Below are positions 32,172 to 40,706 of a stretch of 49,594 nt of DNA, one piece after another. A program made the position numbers and the translations under genes. Source of the stretch: a virus. The first letter of the stretch is position 1; each line of letters opens with the position of its first letter. Below the pieces are notes generated by a model. The model was given only the letters and a program-made list of their open reading frames with translations. It ran no database searches and was not told where the DNA came from. Location: the IMG/VR virus record IMGVR_UViG_3300036985_010036, positions 1-49,594 of that record; one strand, written 5' to 3'.

Positions 32172-32903
32172 GTGGCAATATCTGTTGGTAATACGGCAAC
32201 ATCGGCTGCATTGACTGCAGCTACCGGTACATCCTCAACCTTATCATTAAATAATAATAAGGAGGATGTTATTGTTTGCTTGTCGATTAGAGATACCGAG
32301 ACCGCGGCAACAGCCACAGTGACTTATGGTGGTGACGCGATGACTTCCGATATTACACGTATAAGAGAGGATACAGACTCAACTGCGGATCTAAGAACTT
32401 ATATTTTTAGAAAGACCGGAGCAAAAACCGGAGCGAATAATATTGTTGTAACTCTGAACGCCGCCGCTGATTATTGGGCTTTTAGTGGCATTGCTGTTGG
32501 AGGATTAAGTTCAACCGGGCAACCAGAAGTAACCGGTGGTGCTGATGCGGACTTGACCGCCGGGACAGATCCGTCAGTTGCCATTACCACTACATCTGCT
32601 AATACCATTCGTTTTGATAGTGTGTATAATAAGTCTGGTACATCAATGACGGCCGGCTCAAGTCAGACTATTGTAGGGCAAGTATCAGTTAATGGGGGAA
32701 GTGATAGAGCATTACATGGCTATATTATTTATACTTCTTCGGGAGCTAAAACATCAACATGGACTGAAACGACCGACGATGATTGGTGTATGGTATCTGC
32801 TGCGTATAAAATGGCAGCAGCAAGTGGTGCCGGTCTTATTGGCAATGATTCTGCTTTGGTGGGGGATTCTGTTCTCGTTGGTAAATCAGTTTTAATAGGA
32901 TAG
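32172..32903 (+). CDS. tail fibre-associated beta protein
   Basis: A 243-residue protein with a GTG start and AAGGAG upstream. It is rich in Thr, Ser, Ala and Gly and looks entirely beta-stranded (VGNTATSAALTAATGTSST; TATVTYGGDAM), typical of extracellular virion adhesion domains. The C-terminal ~20 residues are a short near-repeat (LIGNDSALVGDSVLVGKSVL). No catalytic motif. Likely a fibre or baseplate decoration. Confidence 0.65.
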   Translation: MAISVGNTATSAALTAATGTSSTLSLNNNKEDVIVCLSIRDTETAATATVTYGGDAMTSDITRIREDTDSTADLRTYIFRKTGAKTGANNIVVTLNAAADYWAFSGIAVGGLSSTGQPEVTGGADADLTAGTDPSVAITTTSANTIRFDSVYNKSGTSMTAGSSQTIVGQVSVNGGSDRALHGYIIYTSSGAKTSTWTETTDDDWCMVSAAYKMAAASGAGLIGNDSALVGDSVLVGKSVLIG

Positions 32904-32918
32904 AAATGGAGGACCGTT

Positions 32919-35900
32919 ATGATAAATTTAGGTGATAGAGCGGTAGGTACAACATTAGCGTTTGATTTTAATACACATCAAGCGGATGGCACCCCGATTA
33001 CATTAGCGGGAACCCCTGCTATATCGGTGTATAAAAACTCAACGACAGAAAGTACCAGTGGAGTCACCTTGACTGTTGACTATGATTCCAGGACCGGGAT
33101 GCATCATGTCGTGATAGATACTTCGGCTAATGGTACTTTCTATGCCACCGACAATGATTTTTCTGTAGTAGTAACTACTGGTACAGTCAATTCTATTTCC
33201 GTGGTGGGTACCGTAGTAGCACGGTTCTCTTTAGGAAGAGCGAATGTCAGTCATATAACCAGTACCGCACAGACAGCAAGAGACATCGGAGCGAGCGTTC
33301 TTCTCTCCAGTGGCACGGGTACCGGTCAACTTGATTTTACCAGTGGAGTAGTTAAAGCAAACGCAGTACAGATACTCGGCACTGCTGTTTCAACCCCGGC
33401 TACCGCGGGAATCCTCGATGTGAATTTAAAGAATATTGCCAATGCAGCAGTCAATACTTCAAGTGCTCAAATAGGTGTGAATGTTGTCTCCCAAGCCAAT
33501 ATTGATTTTGGAGCTTTACAAAAAACTTCTTTGAACGCAGCTACCCCGGCTTCTGTGGTTGGTGCTGTCGGATCGGTCACAGGTAATGTCGGTGGCTCTG
33601 TTGCTTCTGTTGCGGCTAATGGTATAACTTCTACGTCAATAGCAGCCGATGCGATTAATGCTGCTTCTGTAAAAGCCGATGCGGTAACAAAAATACAGAA
33701 TGGTCTCGCAACCCCAACCAATATAACCGCTGGGGTAATCACAACGGTTACCAATCTCACAAACGCTCCGACCGCAGGGGATTTTACCGCGACGATGAAA
33801 ACTTCAATTACTACCGCGGCGACAGCAGCCACTCCTACGGTAACAGTCGGGACAAATAATGATAAGACAGGTTATTCTTTGGCTGCGGACCAAGCGGTCA
33901 ATGTTACGAAATGGAATGGAACCGCGGTGGCTACCCCAGCGACAGCAGGGATCCCGGAAGTGAATGTTAAGAATATTAATAATGTCGCGACGACTTCTGT
34001 CACAACTATTAGTGCTTACCAAGGGCACACTCAACCTTTGAACTTTACAGGAACTGGTGTTTCTGCTCTTATTAAATCGGATACAGTCGATATTGCCGGT
34101 GCTGCTGTAAGTACTTCTCTTGCTCAAATAGGAGTGAATGTAGTTAATGTAGCAGGTACGGCGCAAACAGGTCGTGATCTTGGAGCAAGTGTTTTAGTAT
34201 CTTCTGGTACAGGAACAGGACAACTTTCTCTTAATGCTGGGGTAATTGCTTCTAATACAACACATGTTGATGGTATTGCCTTAAGCACACACTATGCCGG
34301 AATGTTACCGGCTGACCTAAGGTTTATAGTTGGTACAGCAGTCTCAACCACTATAGCACAATTAGGTGTTAATATGGTTCAATGCGGTACTACCCCGGTA
34401 ACAGCACGTGATATAGGAGCAAGTGTTCTTCTATCCGTAGGTGGAGGCACCGGTCAGGTAGATGTATCTGGTGGTGTTGTGAAATCTAATCTGGTTCAAG
34501 TTGATGGTATAACCTTAACTACTCATTCAGCAGGAAAGGTCCCCGCTGATATGAGAGATATTGCTGGTACAACGGTAAGTACCACAATAGCACAGATAGG
34601 TGTTAATGTCGTATCGTCAACCGGAGGAATTCCGGCAACTGGAGATATTGCCGATGCAGTGTGGGACGAAGCACTTTCAGGGCATAGCACAGCAGGCACA
34701 GCCGGTAAAGCTTTGACTGACGCAGGTGGTGGTGCTTCTGCGTCGACTATTGCAGACGCAGTTTGGGATGAGGCGTTAAGTGGTCATACCACAGCAGGTA
34801 CCGCAGGGAAAGCATTAACAGATGCAGGTGCCGGAGGGGATCCATGGTCAACCGCTCTCCCGGGAGCCTATGGGGCAGGTTCAGCAGGATATATTCTTGG
34901 AACTAATTTGAATGCTACTATTTCATCTGTTGCTGCGGGAGTCTGGACAAATGGCACAAGGACATTAACTGGAAGTGTTACCGTAGGAACTAATAATGAT
35001 AAGACCGGGTATTCAATATCAGGTACCAAACAGACTCTTGACGCTCTTAATGATGTTACAGCAGCCGGAGTTTGGGCTAGTGGTGCAAGAACCTTAACTT
35101 CATTCGGTACATTAGTTGCTGATACGGCTGACGCTGTTTGGGATGAAGCTACCAGTGGACACACAACAGGTGGTACCACTGGAAAAGCATTGGCAGACGC
35201 CGCTTCTATTACGCCACCTTCTTCCTCAGCTATAGCCGATGCGGTATGGGATGAAGCATTGAGTGGTCATACAACTGCCGGGACATCTGGAAAAGCATTA
35301 GGTGATGCAGGAGCAATTTCTGTACCGTCTGCTGCATCCGTCGCCGATGCCGTTTGGGACGAAGCTACGAGCGGACACACAACCGTAGGAACGACCGGTA
35401 AAGCTCTTACAGATGCAGGTGCAGCCGGAACCCCTCCCTCAGTGGCAGATATTGCGGATGGCGTTTGGGATGAAGCTATTTCTGGACACCTTACCGCAGG
35501 AAGTACCGGTGCTAAACTAAACAGTGCCGCTTCTGCTGGAGACCCTTGGTCAACATCTTTGCCAGGTTCTTATGGAGCCGGGACCGCAGGAAAAATCCTA
35601 GGCAGTACTCTTGCTGCGGATGTTGTGGCGATAAATGGTCAAGCTACCAATGGATACAATGCCACCCTTAAATTAAAAATGCTTGATATTAATAATACCA
35701 CTGGTGACGCGGTAACATTGACCTCTACCGATGACTATGGCTTACATGTAGTAAGTGGTTCTGATATAGCTATTTTTGTCGATGGAGCGTCAACCGGGAT
35801 CTATACCTCGGGTGGGACTTCAGGAATGACCTGTGAAGGTAAAGTATATGGTAAGGGAATAATATTTACCGGAGGAACAGATAGCGGTTCGGCAATGACT

Positions 35901-36902
35901 TTTTATGGACACGAATTAGGCGTTGACATCCAGGTAGAGGGAACCGGAGTGAGTATAGTCTCCGGAGTAAAAGGTATTGACATCGCTTCTGTAGGGGTAG
36001 GTCTAGCCGCATCCTCTTCCTCAGCGAGTGCCGTCTCCTTGAATAGCGATGTATCCAATGGCATTGATATTACCGCAGATGTAAATGGAATCACAATTGC
36101 TTCTGATACCAATGGAATAGATATTTCGACCGGAGGTAAAGGGATTAATATTGCCGCGGATGATTATGGAATATATGCCGTAGGAACAAGTGCCTATGGG
36201 GCGTATTTCCAAGGTGCCTTGGGATTTGGGATAAAAGGTACTAGTGGTGACGGTTTACAAAGCATTGGCGGTGGAGACGGTACCGGTGCTACATTTAATG
36301 GATATGGAAATGGGGCTGGTATAGGGATTAGAGGTGGTTCTGGTGGTGCAGGCGTGCTGATAAATGGTAGAGGTGGCAGTGATGCAATGACTCTAACCGC
36401 CGAGGCAAATGCCCATGGGTTAGCTATCTATGGTTATGGTGCCGGTAATGGGATATATGTCATAGGTGGTGCTACCAATGGAAACGGAATCTATGCGAAA
36501 GGCGATGGTACCAACGGAAGTGGTATGAAATTAAAACGAGGTGGTATCGGTGGACATGATTTAACTTTTGAGACTCCAGATTGTACTATTGATTCTAATA
36601 TAGTTTCCATTGATGGTGAAATAACATCCGCGGAATTACTGGCATTGTCATCTAAGACTATTGCTACGGATACCATTGATGATACCAGTTTTGTTCCAAC
36701 AGTAACCGAGTTTGAAGTCAGCACTCTTGATGACGCCGATACGGCTCACTGGAGAGATCGTTGGGTAATCTTTATTGATGGTCCATTAGCACGTCAAGCT
36801 CGGGTGATTCGTAACTACACTTTAGAAAGTGGTAAAGGTCACTTTGTTTGTGATGCATTAACACAAGCTCCTGCTGATGGAGATAGGTTCATAATTGTAT
36901 GA
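32919..36902 (+). CDS. long tail fibre protein with VWDE repeats
   Basis: A 1327-residue protein, the largest in the genome. An N-terminal beta domain (~1-110; GTTLAFDFNTHQADGTPI) probably anchors it. Long Thr/Val/Ala-rich repeats with recurrent QIGVNVV and RDIGASVLLSSGTGTGQ units follow, then six copies of an ADAVWDEA(L/T)SGH repeat (residues ~578-868), and a Gly-rich beta-helix-like region (~990-1210; GIDIASVG, GITIASDTNGIDIS). A C-terminal domain carries DRWVIFIDGPLARQARVI. This is the host-recognition fibre. TGGAGG precedes the ATG. Confidence 0.8.
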   Translation: MINLGDRAVGTTLAFDFNTHQADGTPITLAGTPAISVYKNSTTESTSGVTLTVDYDSRTGMHHVVIDTSANGTFYATDNDFSVVVTTGTVNSISVVGTVVARFSLGRANVSHITSTAQTARDIGASVLLSSGTGTGQLDFTSGVVKANAVQILGTAVSTPATAGILDVNLKNIANAAVNTSSAQIGVNVVSQANIDFGALQKTSLNAATPASVVGAVGSVTGNVGGSVASVAANGITSTSIAADAINAASVKADAVTKIQNGLATPTNITAGVITTVTNLTNAPTAGDFTATMKTSITTAATAATPTVTVGTNNDKTGYSLAADQAVNVTKWNGTAVATPATAGIPEVNVKNINNVATTSVTTISAYQGHTQPLNFTGTGVSALIKSDTVDIAGAAVSTSLAQIGVNVVNVAGTAQTGRDLGASVLVSSGTGTGQLSLNAGVIASNTTHVDGIALSTHYAGMLPADLRFIVGTAVSTTIAQLGVNMVQCGTTPVTARDIGASVLLSVGGGTGQVDVSGGVVKSNLVQVDGITLTTHSAGKVPADMRDIAGTTVSTTIAQIGVNVVSSTGGIPATGDIADAVWDEALSGHSTAGTAGKALTDAGGGASASTIADAVWDEALSGHTTAGTAGKALTDAGAGGDPWSTALPGAYGAGSAGYILGTNLNATISSVAAGVWTNGTRTLTGSVTVGTNNDKTGYSISGTKQTLDALNDVTAAGVWASGARTLTSFGTLVADTADAVWDEATSGHTTGGTTGKALADAASITPPSSSAIADAVWDEALSGHTTAGTSGKALGDAGAISVPSAASVADAVWDEATSGHTTVGTTGKALTDAGAAGTPPSVADIADGVWDEAISGHLTAGSTGAKLNSAASAGDPWSTSLPGSYGAGTAGKILGSTLAADVVAINGQATNGYNATLKLKMLDINNTTGDAVTLTSTDDYGLHVVSGSDIAIFVDGASTGIYTSGGTSGMTCEGKVYGKGIIFTGGTDSGSAMTFYGHELGVDIQVEGTGVSIVSGVKGIDIASVGVGLAASSSSASAVSLNSDVSNGIDITADVNGITIASDTNGIDISTGGKGINIAADDYGIYAVGTSAYGAYFQGALGFGIKGTSGDGLQSIGGGDGTGATFNGYGNGAGIGIRGGSGGAGVLINGRGGSDAMTLTAEANAHGLAIYGYGAGNGIYVIGGATNGNGIYAKGDGTNGSGMKLKRGGIGGHDLTFETPDCTIDSNIVSIDGEITSAELLALSSKTIATDTIDDTSFVPTVTEFEVSTLDDADTAHWRDRWVIFIDGPLARQARVIRNYTLESGKGHFVCDALTQAPADGDRFIIV
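34650..35520 (+). repeat. six coding repeats of ADAVWDEA-SGH-type unit
   Basis: Copies begin near 34650, 34752, 35127, 35235, 35343 and 35454. Each encodes ADxVWDEAxSGHxTxGTxGKAL with small changes. Nucleotide sequences have diverged at third positions while the protein is kept, so the repeat is old and selected. It should form repeated structural units of the fibre shaft. Confidence 0.85.
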
Positions 36903-37438
36903 GCATTGAAAAATTAAGTCCGGCTGCAATTCCGTTTGTTGGTGGCGGATCAGATATTACCGGTGATATTGATTTTTATGGAACACCACGTAGTATTTAC
37001 CAATACGGAATTGTTTCCTTTTTCCCTATTATAGATATTTCTCTTTCGGTACGTTCTGTTCTATGGGACTTCGGAGATAGTTTTACTTCAACAGAATTGG
37101 AAACTACCCATACTTACCGTGCTGTTGGTCTCTTCACGGTTACCTTAACGGTATATTTAACAGACAACAGTATTCTAGTCGAACAAAAATATTATTACAT
37201 TGAAGTATTAGATGGTAAGAATACTATTCCTGATTTGTCTGACCGAGCAAGTAATCTCTTAATTGAAGAAGTCCGTAGACAATATGGAATTAATAGAACA
37301 GAACCCTTATCACAAGCAGAAATCGCGCAGATAATCGTTCCACCAGTGATTGTTGTGGCAGAACCGTTAACTGATTTATCTGACCGAGCTGTGAATCTTT
37401 TGAATGAAAATGTAAGGAGAGTATATGGCAATCGGTGA
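36899..37438 (+). CDS. PKD-domain tail protein with duplicated C-terminal motif
   Basis: A 179-residue protein overlapping the fibre stop (ATGA). Residues ~50-105 form a PKD-type beta sandwich (VLWDFGDSFTSTE, THTYRAVGLFTVTLTV). The C-terminal part holds two copies of one motif, DLSDRASNLLIEEVRRQYG and DLSDRAVNLLNENVRRVYG. PKD domains mediate surface or carbohydrate contact; the helical repeat may dock on the fibre or baseplate. It overlaps the DUF2612 gene by 14 bases. Confidence 0.75.
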   Translation: MSIEKLSPAAIPFVGGGSDITGDIDFYGTPRSIYQYGIVSFFPIIDISLSVRSVLWDFGDSFTSTELETTHTYRAVGLFTVTLTVYLTDNSILVEQKYYYIEVLDGKNTIPDLSDRASNLLIEEVRRQYGINRTEPLSQAEIAQIIVPPVIVVAEPLTDLSDRAVNLLNENVRRVYGNR

Positions 37439-37913
37439 CCCGTCAAAGGTTTCAAAATTTGTTCGGATTTTTTCCGATCAAATACAAGTGCTTGAGGACA
37501 ATGCTGCGGATGTTAAATTCCTACGGCAATTCTCTTCTGCAGAAAATGCGCAATTAGATGAAATCGGTATTATGATTGGAGAGAATAGACAAGGAAAAAC
37601 AGACGCTAATTATCGTATAGCAATATTAGCACGAATCAATGCGAATGCAAGTAGAGGTGAACCAGAGAGAATCATTACTGCCTTACATCAAATACAAAAT
37701 ACTACTGTTATTCATTATACAGAAAAGTATCCGGCAACGATTAACTTAGCTTTTGCGGCACCGACCACAGTACCCGGATTGATCCCATATCTCCAAAAAG
37801 TTTGTCCTGGGGGAGTGAGTCTTGTTGTAGAGCAAATGCATCTAACGAAACCATTTCGTTTTGACATAGGTCCCGATGGATTTGATACAGGGCATTTAGC
37901 TGCATTACTATAA
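37425..37913 (+). CDS. baseplate protein (DUF2612-like, tail protein I role)
   Basis: A 162-residue protein matching DUF2612: LRQFSSAENAQLDEIGIMIG, NYRIAILARINANASRGEPE and a PGLIPYLQKVCPGGVSL segment. These proteins pair with baseplate J in the wedge. The gene is separated from J by the fibre genes, an uncommon placement. Strong AAGGAG site inside the previous gene. Confidence 0.82.
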   Translation: MAIGDPSKVSKFVRIFSDQIQVLEDNAADVKFLRQFSSAENAQLDEIGIMIGENRQGKTDANYRIAILARINANASRGEPERIITALHQIQNTTVIHYTEKYPATINLAFAAPTTVPGLIPYLQKVCPGGVSLVVEQMHLTKPFRFDIGPDGFDTGHLAALL

Positions 37914-37933
37914 CTTTAACTGGAGGAATTCTT

Positions 37934-38563
37934 ATGACAACTTTTACAGAACCCACAACATTACCAAAACTTGCTGGAGAAGATACGGCAAATATCGCGG
38001 CACCTATCGTAGGTTTGCAAGACGATGGTTGGGCTGACCAAGATATACCTACGGCAAAGAACTGGAATTGGTTTTCCCATTGGGTATATAAATGGGTCAA
38101 ATACTTCCAGGAAGCATTAGCCGCGGTTATCCCAGTAGAATCCGGGGCATTCGATATAACCTTAGTAGGAAATGGAGCGGGTACTATTTCTGTAGAATAT
38201 ATTAAATTCGCAAACGGTACCGTAACCTTAACAATCCCGGGTTGCTCTTCGTCATCCGATACCGGAGTAAATACTCTTTCCGCATCCGGTACCCCAGTGC
38301 CTGCAAGTATAAGACCATCAGGAAATAGTTATACAAAATATGCAATGATACCGGTAACTCTTATCTTAGGAGGAATTACTTTTTCAGCAGGTGCGTACCC
38401 CGGGGCATTATTTATTTTGGATACTGGTGCAATATTTTTTTCAAGATTGTACAGTGATGCAGGTCCCACAGGAATGCGATACAAAGAGGACTATTTTCCT
38501 TCGGACGCATCCGATAAAAAAGGCTGGTACCATATAGTAGGAACCTACAAGATGTCCGCTTAA
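37934..38563 (+). CDS. tail fibre or receptor-binding tip protein
   Basis: A 209-residue protein at the end of the tail module. Residues ~1-65 form a Trp-rich attachment-like domain (DGWADQDIPTAKNWNWFSHW), often seen at the start of fibre proteins that plug into the baseplate. The rest is a beta domain without motifs. CTGGAGGAATT lies upstream. A receptor-binding function is inferred from its position and the domain layout. Confidence 0.7.
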   Translation: MTTFTEPTTLPKLAGEDTANIAAPIVGLQDDGWADQDIPTAKNWNWFSHWVYKWVKYFQEALAAVIPVESGAFDITLVGNGAGTISVEYIKFANGTVTLTIPGCSSSSDTGVNTLSASGTPVPASIRPSGNSYTKYAMIPVTLILGGITFSAGAYPGALFILDTGAIFFSRLYSDAGPTGMRYKEDYFPSDASDKKGWYHIVGTYKMSA

Positions 38564-38603
38564 TATTTATGCTAATATTTTTACTTACGAAAGGATTGTT
38601 ATT

Positions 38604-38840
38604 ATGTCAGAATTGAATGAAGTATCAGAACATGGTCATCATCGAGCAACGGATACCCCAGTTTGTTCACAACATAGTGCCATGGAGGAATTTAAGGTAA
38701 CTGTAAAAGATGAAATTAAAACACAATGGCAAGCAATTAATGGTATTCGCCAAGCCGCATGGGTTTCAGCATTATCTACTATAGGTACATTAATTTCTGT
38801 AATAATTACGCTATTATTTGACAAGATGAAAGTACATTAA
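38604..38840 (+). CDS. XhlA/holin-like membrane protein
   Basis: A 78-residue protein: charged N-terminal half with an amphipathic helix (MEEFKVTVKDEIKTQWQAIN) followed by one membrane segment (SALSTIGTLISVIITLLF, ~54-71) and a short basic tail. This matches the haemolysin XhlA-like or single-pass holin layout. It is the last gene before a terminator, at the end of late genes, which fits lysis. Confidence 0.65.
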   Translation: MSELNEVSEHGHHRATDTPVCSQHSAMEEFKVTVKDEIKTQWQAINGIRQAAWVSALSTIGTLISVIITLLFDKMKVH

Positions 38841-38879
38841 TACCAAGCATATTTCCTCCAGAGTATGTTTTGGTTCCCC

Positions 38880-38915
38880 GGAAGGTTGTCTATTAATGGC
38901 AACCTTCTTTTTTTA
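38880..38915 (+). terminator. intrinsic terminator at end of late operon
   Basis: GAAGGTTGTC (38881-38890), loop TATTAAT, GGCAACCTTC (38898-38907), then a run of seven T from 38908. The arms pair with one wobble. It closes the tail/lysis operon. Confidence 0.92.
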
Positions 38916-38942
38916 CATAAATAATTATTTTAAAAATATTCG

Positions 38943-38970
38943 TTGAATTATTTTAAAATAATGATATATT
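38943..38970 (+). promoter_or_regulatory. candidate promoter overlapping a perfect palindrome
   Basis: TTGAAT (38943-38948), 16 bases, TATATT (38965-38970) resembles a sigma-70 promoter directly after a terminator and before a new gene group. The spacer is occupied by the perfect 16-base palindrome ATTATTTTAAAATAAT (38947-38962). A related imperfect copy sits at 38924-38940. This looks like a promoter with an operator, though AT-richness makes chance matches possible. Confidence 0.5.
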
Positions 38971-39014
38971 TAATACAAAGCTTAAAATATTAAAACCTTT
39001 CACTGGGAGGAAAT

Positions 39015-39266
39015 ATGTTTAAGATCATCGCCGGGAAATACAGTAATGCCAATGCTCTTAACTCAAGACTTCGTTTGATTGCTTCTATTCTTTATATAAG
39101 GGCAATCAGGAAGCATGGCGTCGATATACAATTAAGACCTATTGGAGGAAAGGAATCTTTTCTTAATGGAATTCATTGTGAAGATAATGTAGTTACTTTA
39201 TGGTACGAGTTTAAAGTAGATAATGAATGGTCTTCCGGAATAGTGGCCATTGCAGATAAAAACTAA
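39015..39266 (+). CDS. hypothetical protein
   Basis: An 83-residue protein, first gene after the late terminator, with TGGGAGG upstream. N-terminal helices (NSRLRLIASILYIRAIRKHG) are followed by beta-strands. No family recognised. Confidence 0.7.
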   Translation: MFKIIAGKYSNANALNSRLRLIASILYIRAIRKHGVDIQLRPIGGKESFLNGIHCEDNVVTLWYEFKVDNEWSSGIVAIADKN

Positions 39267-39284
39267 ATCACTGGAGAAATTAAT

Positions 39285-39587
39285 ATGTGGGTATCAAAAA
39301 AGAAGTACCGATTAGAAGCAGGCGTTGGGCACATCATCCAAATGGGTACAGGCTTTGTAATTGATGTTAATAATAGAAAGTTTTTGGTATCAAGTAAAAT
39401 TGGCGATTCAATTAAAGCTGTAGAAGAAGCGACCCCTTCTCCCGGGAGACCTACCCTTTTCAGTGAGCCGGGTTCCATGAAAGGAATTACATTGCCGGGA
39501 AGTACTTGGAAAAAGATAGGTGAACCTTTCTCATTAAATATAGCAATATTATTGGATAAAATATTCAAGGAGGATAATGTATGTTAA
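39285..39587 (+). CDS. hypothetical protein
   Basis: A 100-residue, probably beta-rich protein with CTGGAGAAAT upstream of the ATG. A GHIIQMGTGFVIDVNNRKFL stretch suggests a small barrel. No recognised family. Its end overlaps the next gene by seven bases. Confidence 0.7.
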   Translation: MWVSKKKYRLEAGVGHIIQMGTGFVIDVNNRKFLVSSKIGDSIKAVEEATPSPGRPTLFSEPGSMKGITLPGSTWKKIGEPFSLNIAILLDKIFKEDNVC

Positions 39588-39769
39588 CGGCAACAAAAGC
39601 ATGGACCTGTGAATGCGAGTGCTCCGATTGCAACCATAAAATACTTCCCGGAGATAATTTCAATATTAAGTCAGGAACTTTTTACAAAATTGGTCATTCT
39701 CCAGAAGAAAGAGTACTTACAAAACCTAAGATCGTGTTAACTCAGAAACGCTCGACCAATATATCTTAA
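39581..39769 (+). CDS. small cysteine-rich hypothetical protein
   Basis: A 62-residue protein with CECECSDCNHKILPGDNF near residues 10-27, a cluster of four cysteines and a histidine likely to bind zinc. AAGGAGG is upstream. Its last codons and stop lie inside the AT-rich inverted element B. Confidence 0.68.
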   Translation: MLTATKAWTCECECSDCNHKILPGDNFNIKSGTFYKIGHSPEERVLTKPKIVLTQKRSTNIS

Positions 39770-39828
39770 GATATGATTCTTATTATAATAATTAAAATAT
39801 TATAATATTTAATATATCCCTATATATT
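39759..39828 (-). repeat. AT-rich element, inverted copy of 11505-11574
   Basis: Reverse-complement match to 11505-11574, including CTTAAGATATGAT and TCCCTATA. It also contains the perfect 14-base palindrome ATATCTTAAGATAT at 39761-39774, which overlaps the stop codon of the preceding gene. Confidence 0.7.
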
Positions 39829-40042
39829 ATATGAGAAGCTAAGAGCATAGCTAAAAAGTACAGGTGATCCAATATGTGCCTGAAATTAGATAGGCTTTAA
39901 ATCGCCTCTCAGAGCGTTTCCATTTTATGTAGTTTACAAAGAGTAAAAAATTAAATAAAAAAGTACGTGATTTTATTAAATAAAAGACGTATATTTATAT
40001 ATTGATTTTTCTTTAACACAAAAACTTTTACAGGAGGCCAAG
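39770..40042. promoter_or_regulatory. non-coding control region B
   Basis: No gene is visible in these 273 bases. Besides the inverted AT-rich element it holds AAAAGTACAGGT (39854-39865) and AAAAGTACGT (39959-39968). The first is identical to 11455-11466 and the second to 11643-11652, both in the same orientation as in region A. A 15-base palindrome, TTTTATTAAATAAAA, is at 39971-39985. The shared set of elements suggests the same protein or machinery acts on both regions. Confidence 0.55.
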
Positions 40043-40252
40043 ATGAATAAAATACGCGTACCGAAGTCTATCGCAGCCATTCTTCGGGATCCGCAAATTA
40101 TGGCGACAATTCGTGATCTTAGCTCTGCATTAAAAATATCTTTGTGCAAGTCTGGCATTATCATTAAGGGTTATTTAGATGGTGGAATTCCTCTTGTACA
40201 GATTCGCAGAGAATTAAATCTTTTAAATCATGTTCAAAGCATGGAAAAATAA
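40043..40252 (+). CDS. hypothetical protein
   Basis: A 69-residue basic helical protein with an excellent CAGGAGGCC site. RDPQIMATIRDLSSALKISL could form part of a small DNA-binding domain, but no helix-turn-helix can be assigned with confidence. Its position right after control region B makes a regulator possible. Confidence 0.65.
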   Translation: MNKIRVPKSIAAILRDPQIMATIRDLSSALKISLCKSGIIIKGYLDGGIPLVQIRRELNLLNHVQSMEK

Positions 40253-40266
40253 GAAAGGATATATTT

Positions 40267-40488
40267 ATGAATAAGAAACAAAAAGTTAAGAAAATTGAAG
40301 AGCTGACTAAAGTAATCATGGACGCCATTGATACCGATGAAATATCTACCATAATTTTAGATGGTTTAAGAGAATTAAAAGTTAAAAGCGTATTATGTCA
40401 AGACTTAAATTCCCTTGATATTATAACGAAGGAAATTAAAATAGCTGTTGGTAAAAGTATATATTTTCAAAGTATTAAATACGAGTAA
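40267..40488 (+). CDS. hypothetical helical protein
   Basis: A 73-residue charged protein with GAAAGGATAT upstream. A Lys-rich start (MNKKQKVKKIEELTKVI) is followed by alternating helix and strand. No family recognised. Confidence 0.65.
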   Translation: MNKKQKVKKIEELTKVIMDAIDTDEISTIILDGLRELKVKSVLCQDLNSLDIITKEIKIAVGKSIYFQSIKYE

Positions 40489-40499
40489 GGGACCCCTCT

Positions 40500-40613
40500 A
40501 TGAATACTTACAAATTAATGGTATGCATTCAAAGAGCAATAATATTGAAATACGTTTCAGAAGAGTCCGATCATGCGATTATAGAAATGCTTGTTATCTT
40601 AAGTAAAAAATAA
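40500..40613 (+). CDS. 37-residue possible microprotein
   Basis: ATG at 40500 to TAA at 40613, 11 bases after the previous gene, with a weak AAGGG site. The product is an amphipathic helix pair (LMVCIQRAIILKYV). Short length and weak site make it uncertain. Confidence 0.4.
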   Translation: MNTYKLMVCIQRAIILKYVSEESDHAIIEMLVILSKK

Positions 40614-40628
40614 TTGAAATAAACGGTG

Positions 40629-40644
40629 TTTTTAAATTTAAAAA
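40629..40644. promoter_or_regulatory. perfect AT palindrome upstream of the DUF932 gene
   Basis: TTTTTAAATTTAAAAA is a perfect 16-base palindrome, 62 bases before the DUF932 gene. TTGAAA lies at 40614, but no good -10 box is visible at the proper distance. It resembles the palindromes at 38947 and 39971. Confidence 0.4.
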
Positions 40645-40706
40645 GAGTTATATTAAAAGAGTCCAGATTAATAATCAACCTTCACCCTTCTTAAAGGAGC
40701 CACCTT

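Noticed and set aside
32919-36902. Diversity-generating retroelement target in the fibre
   Set aside because: No reverse transcriptase gene, template repeat or accessory gene is present in the genome.
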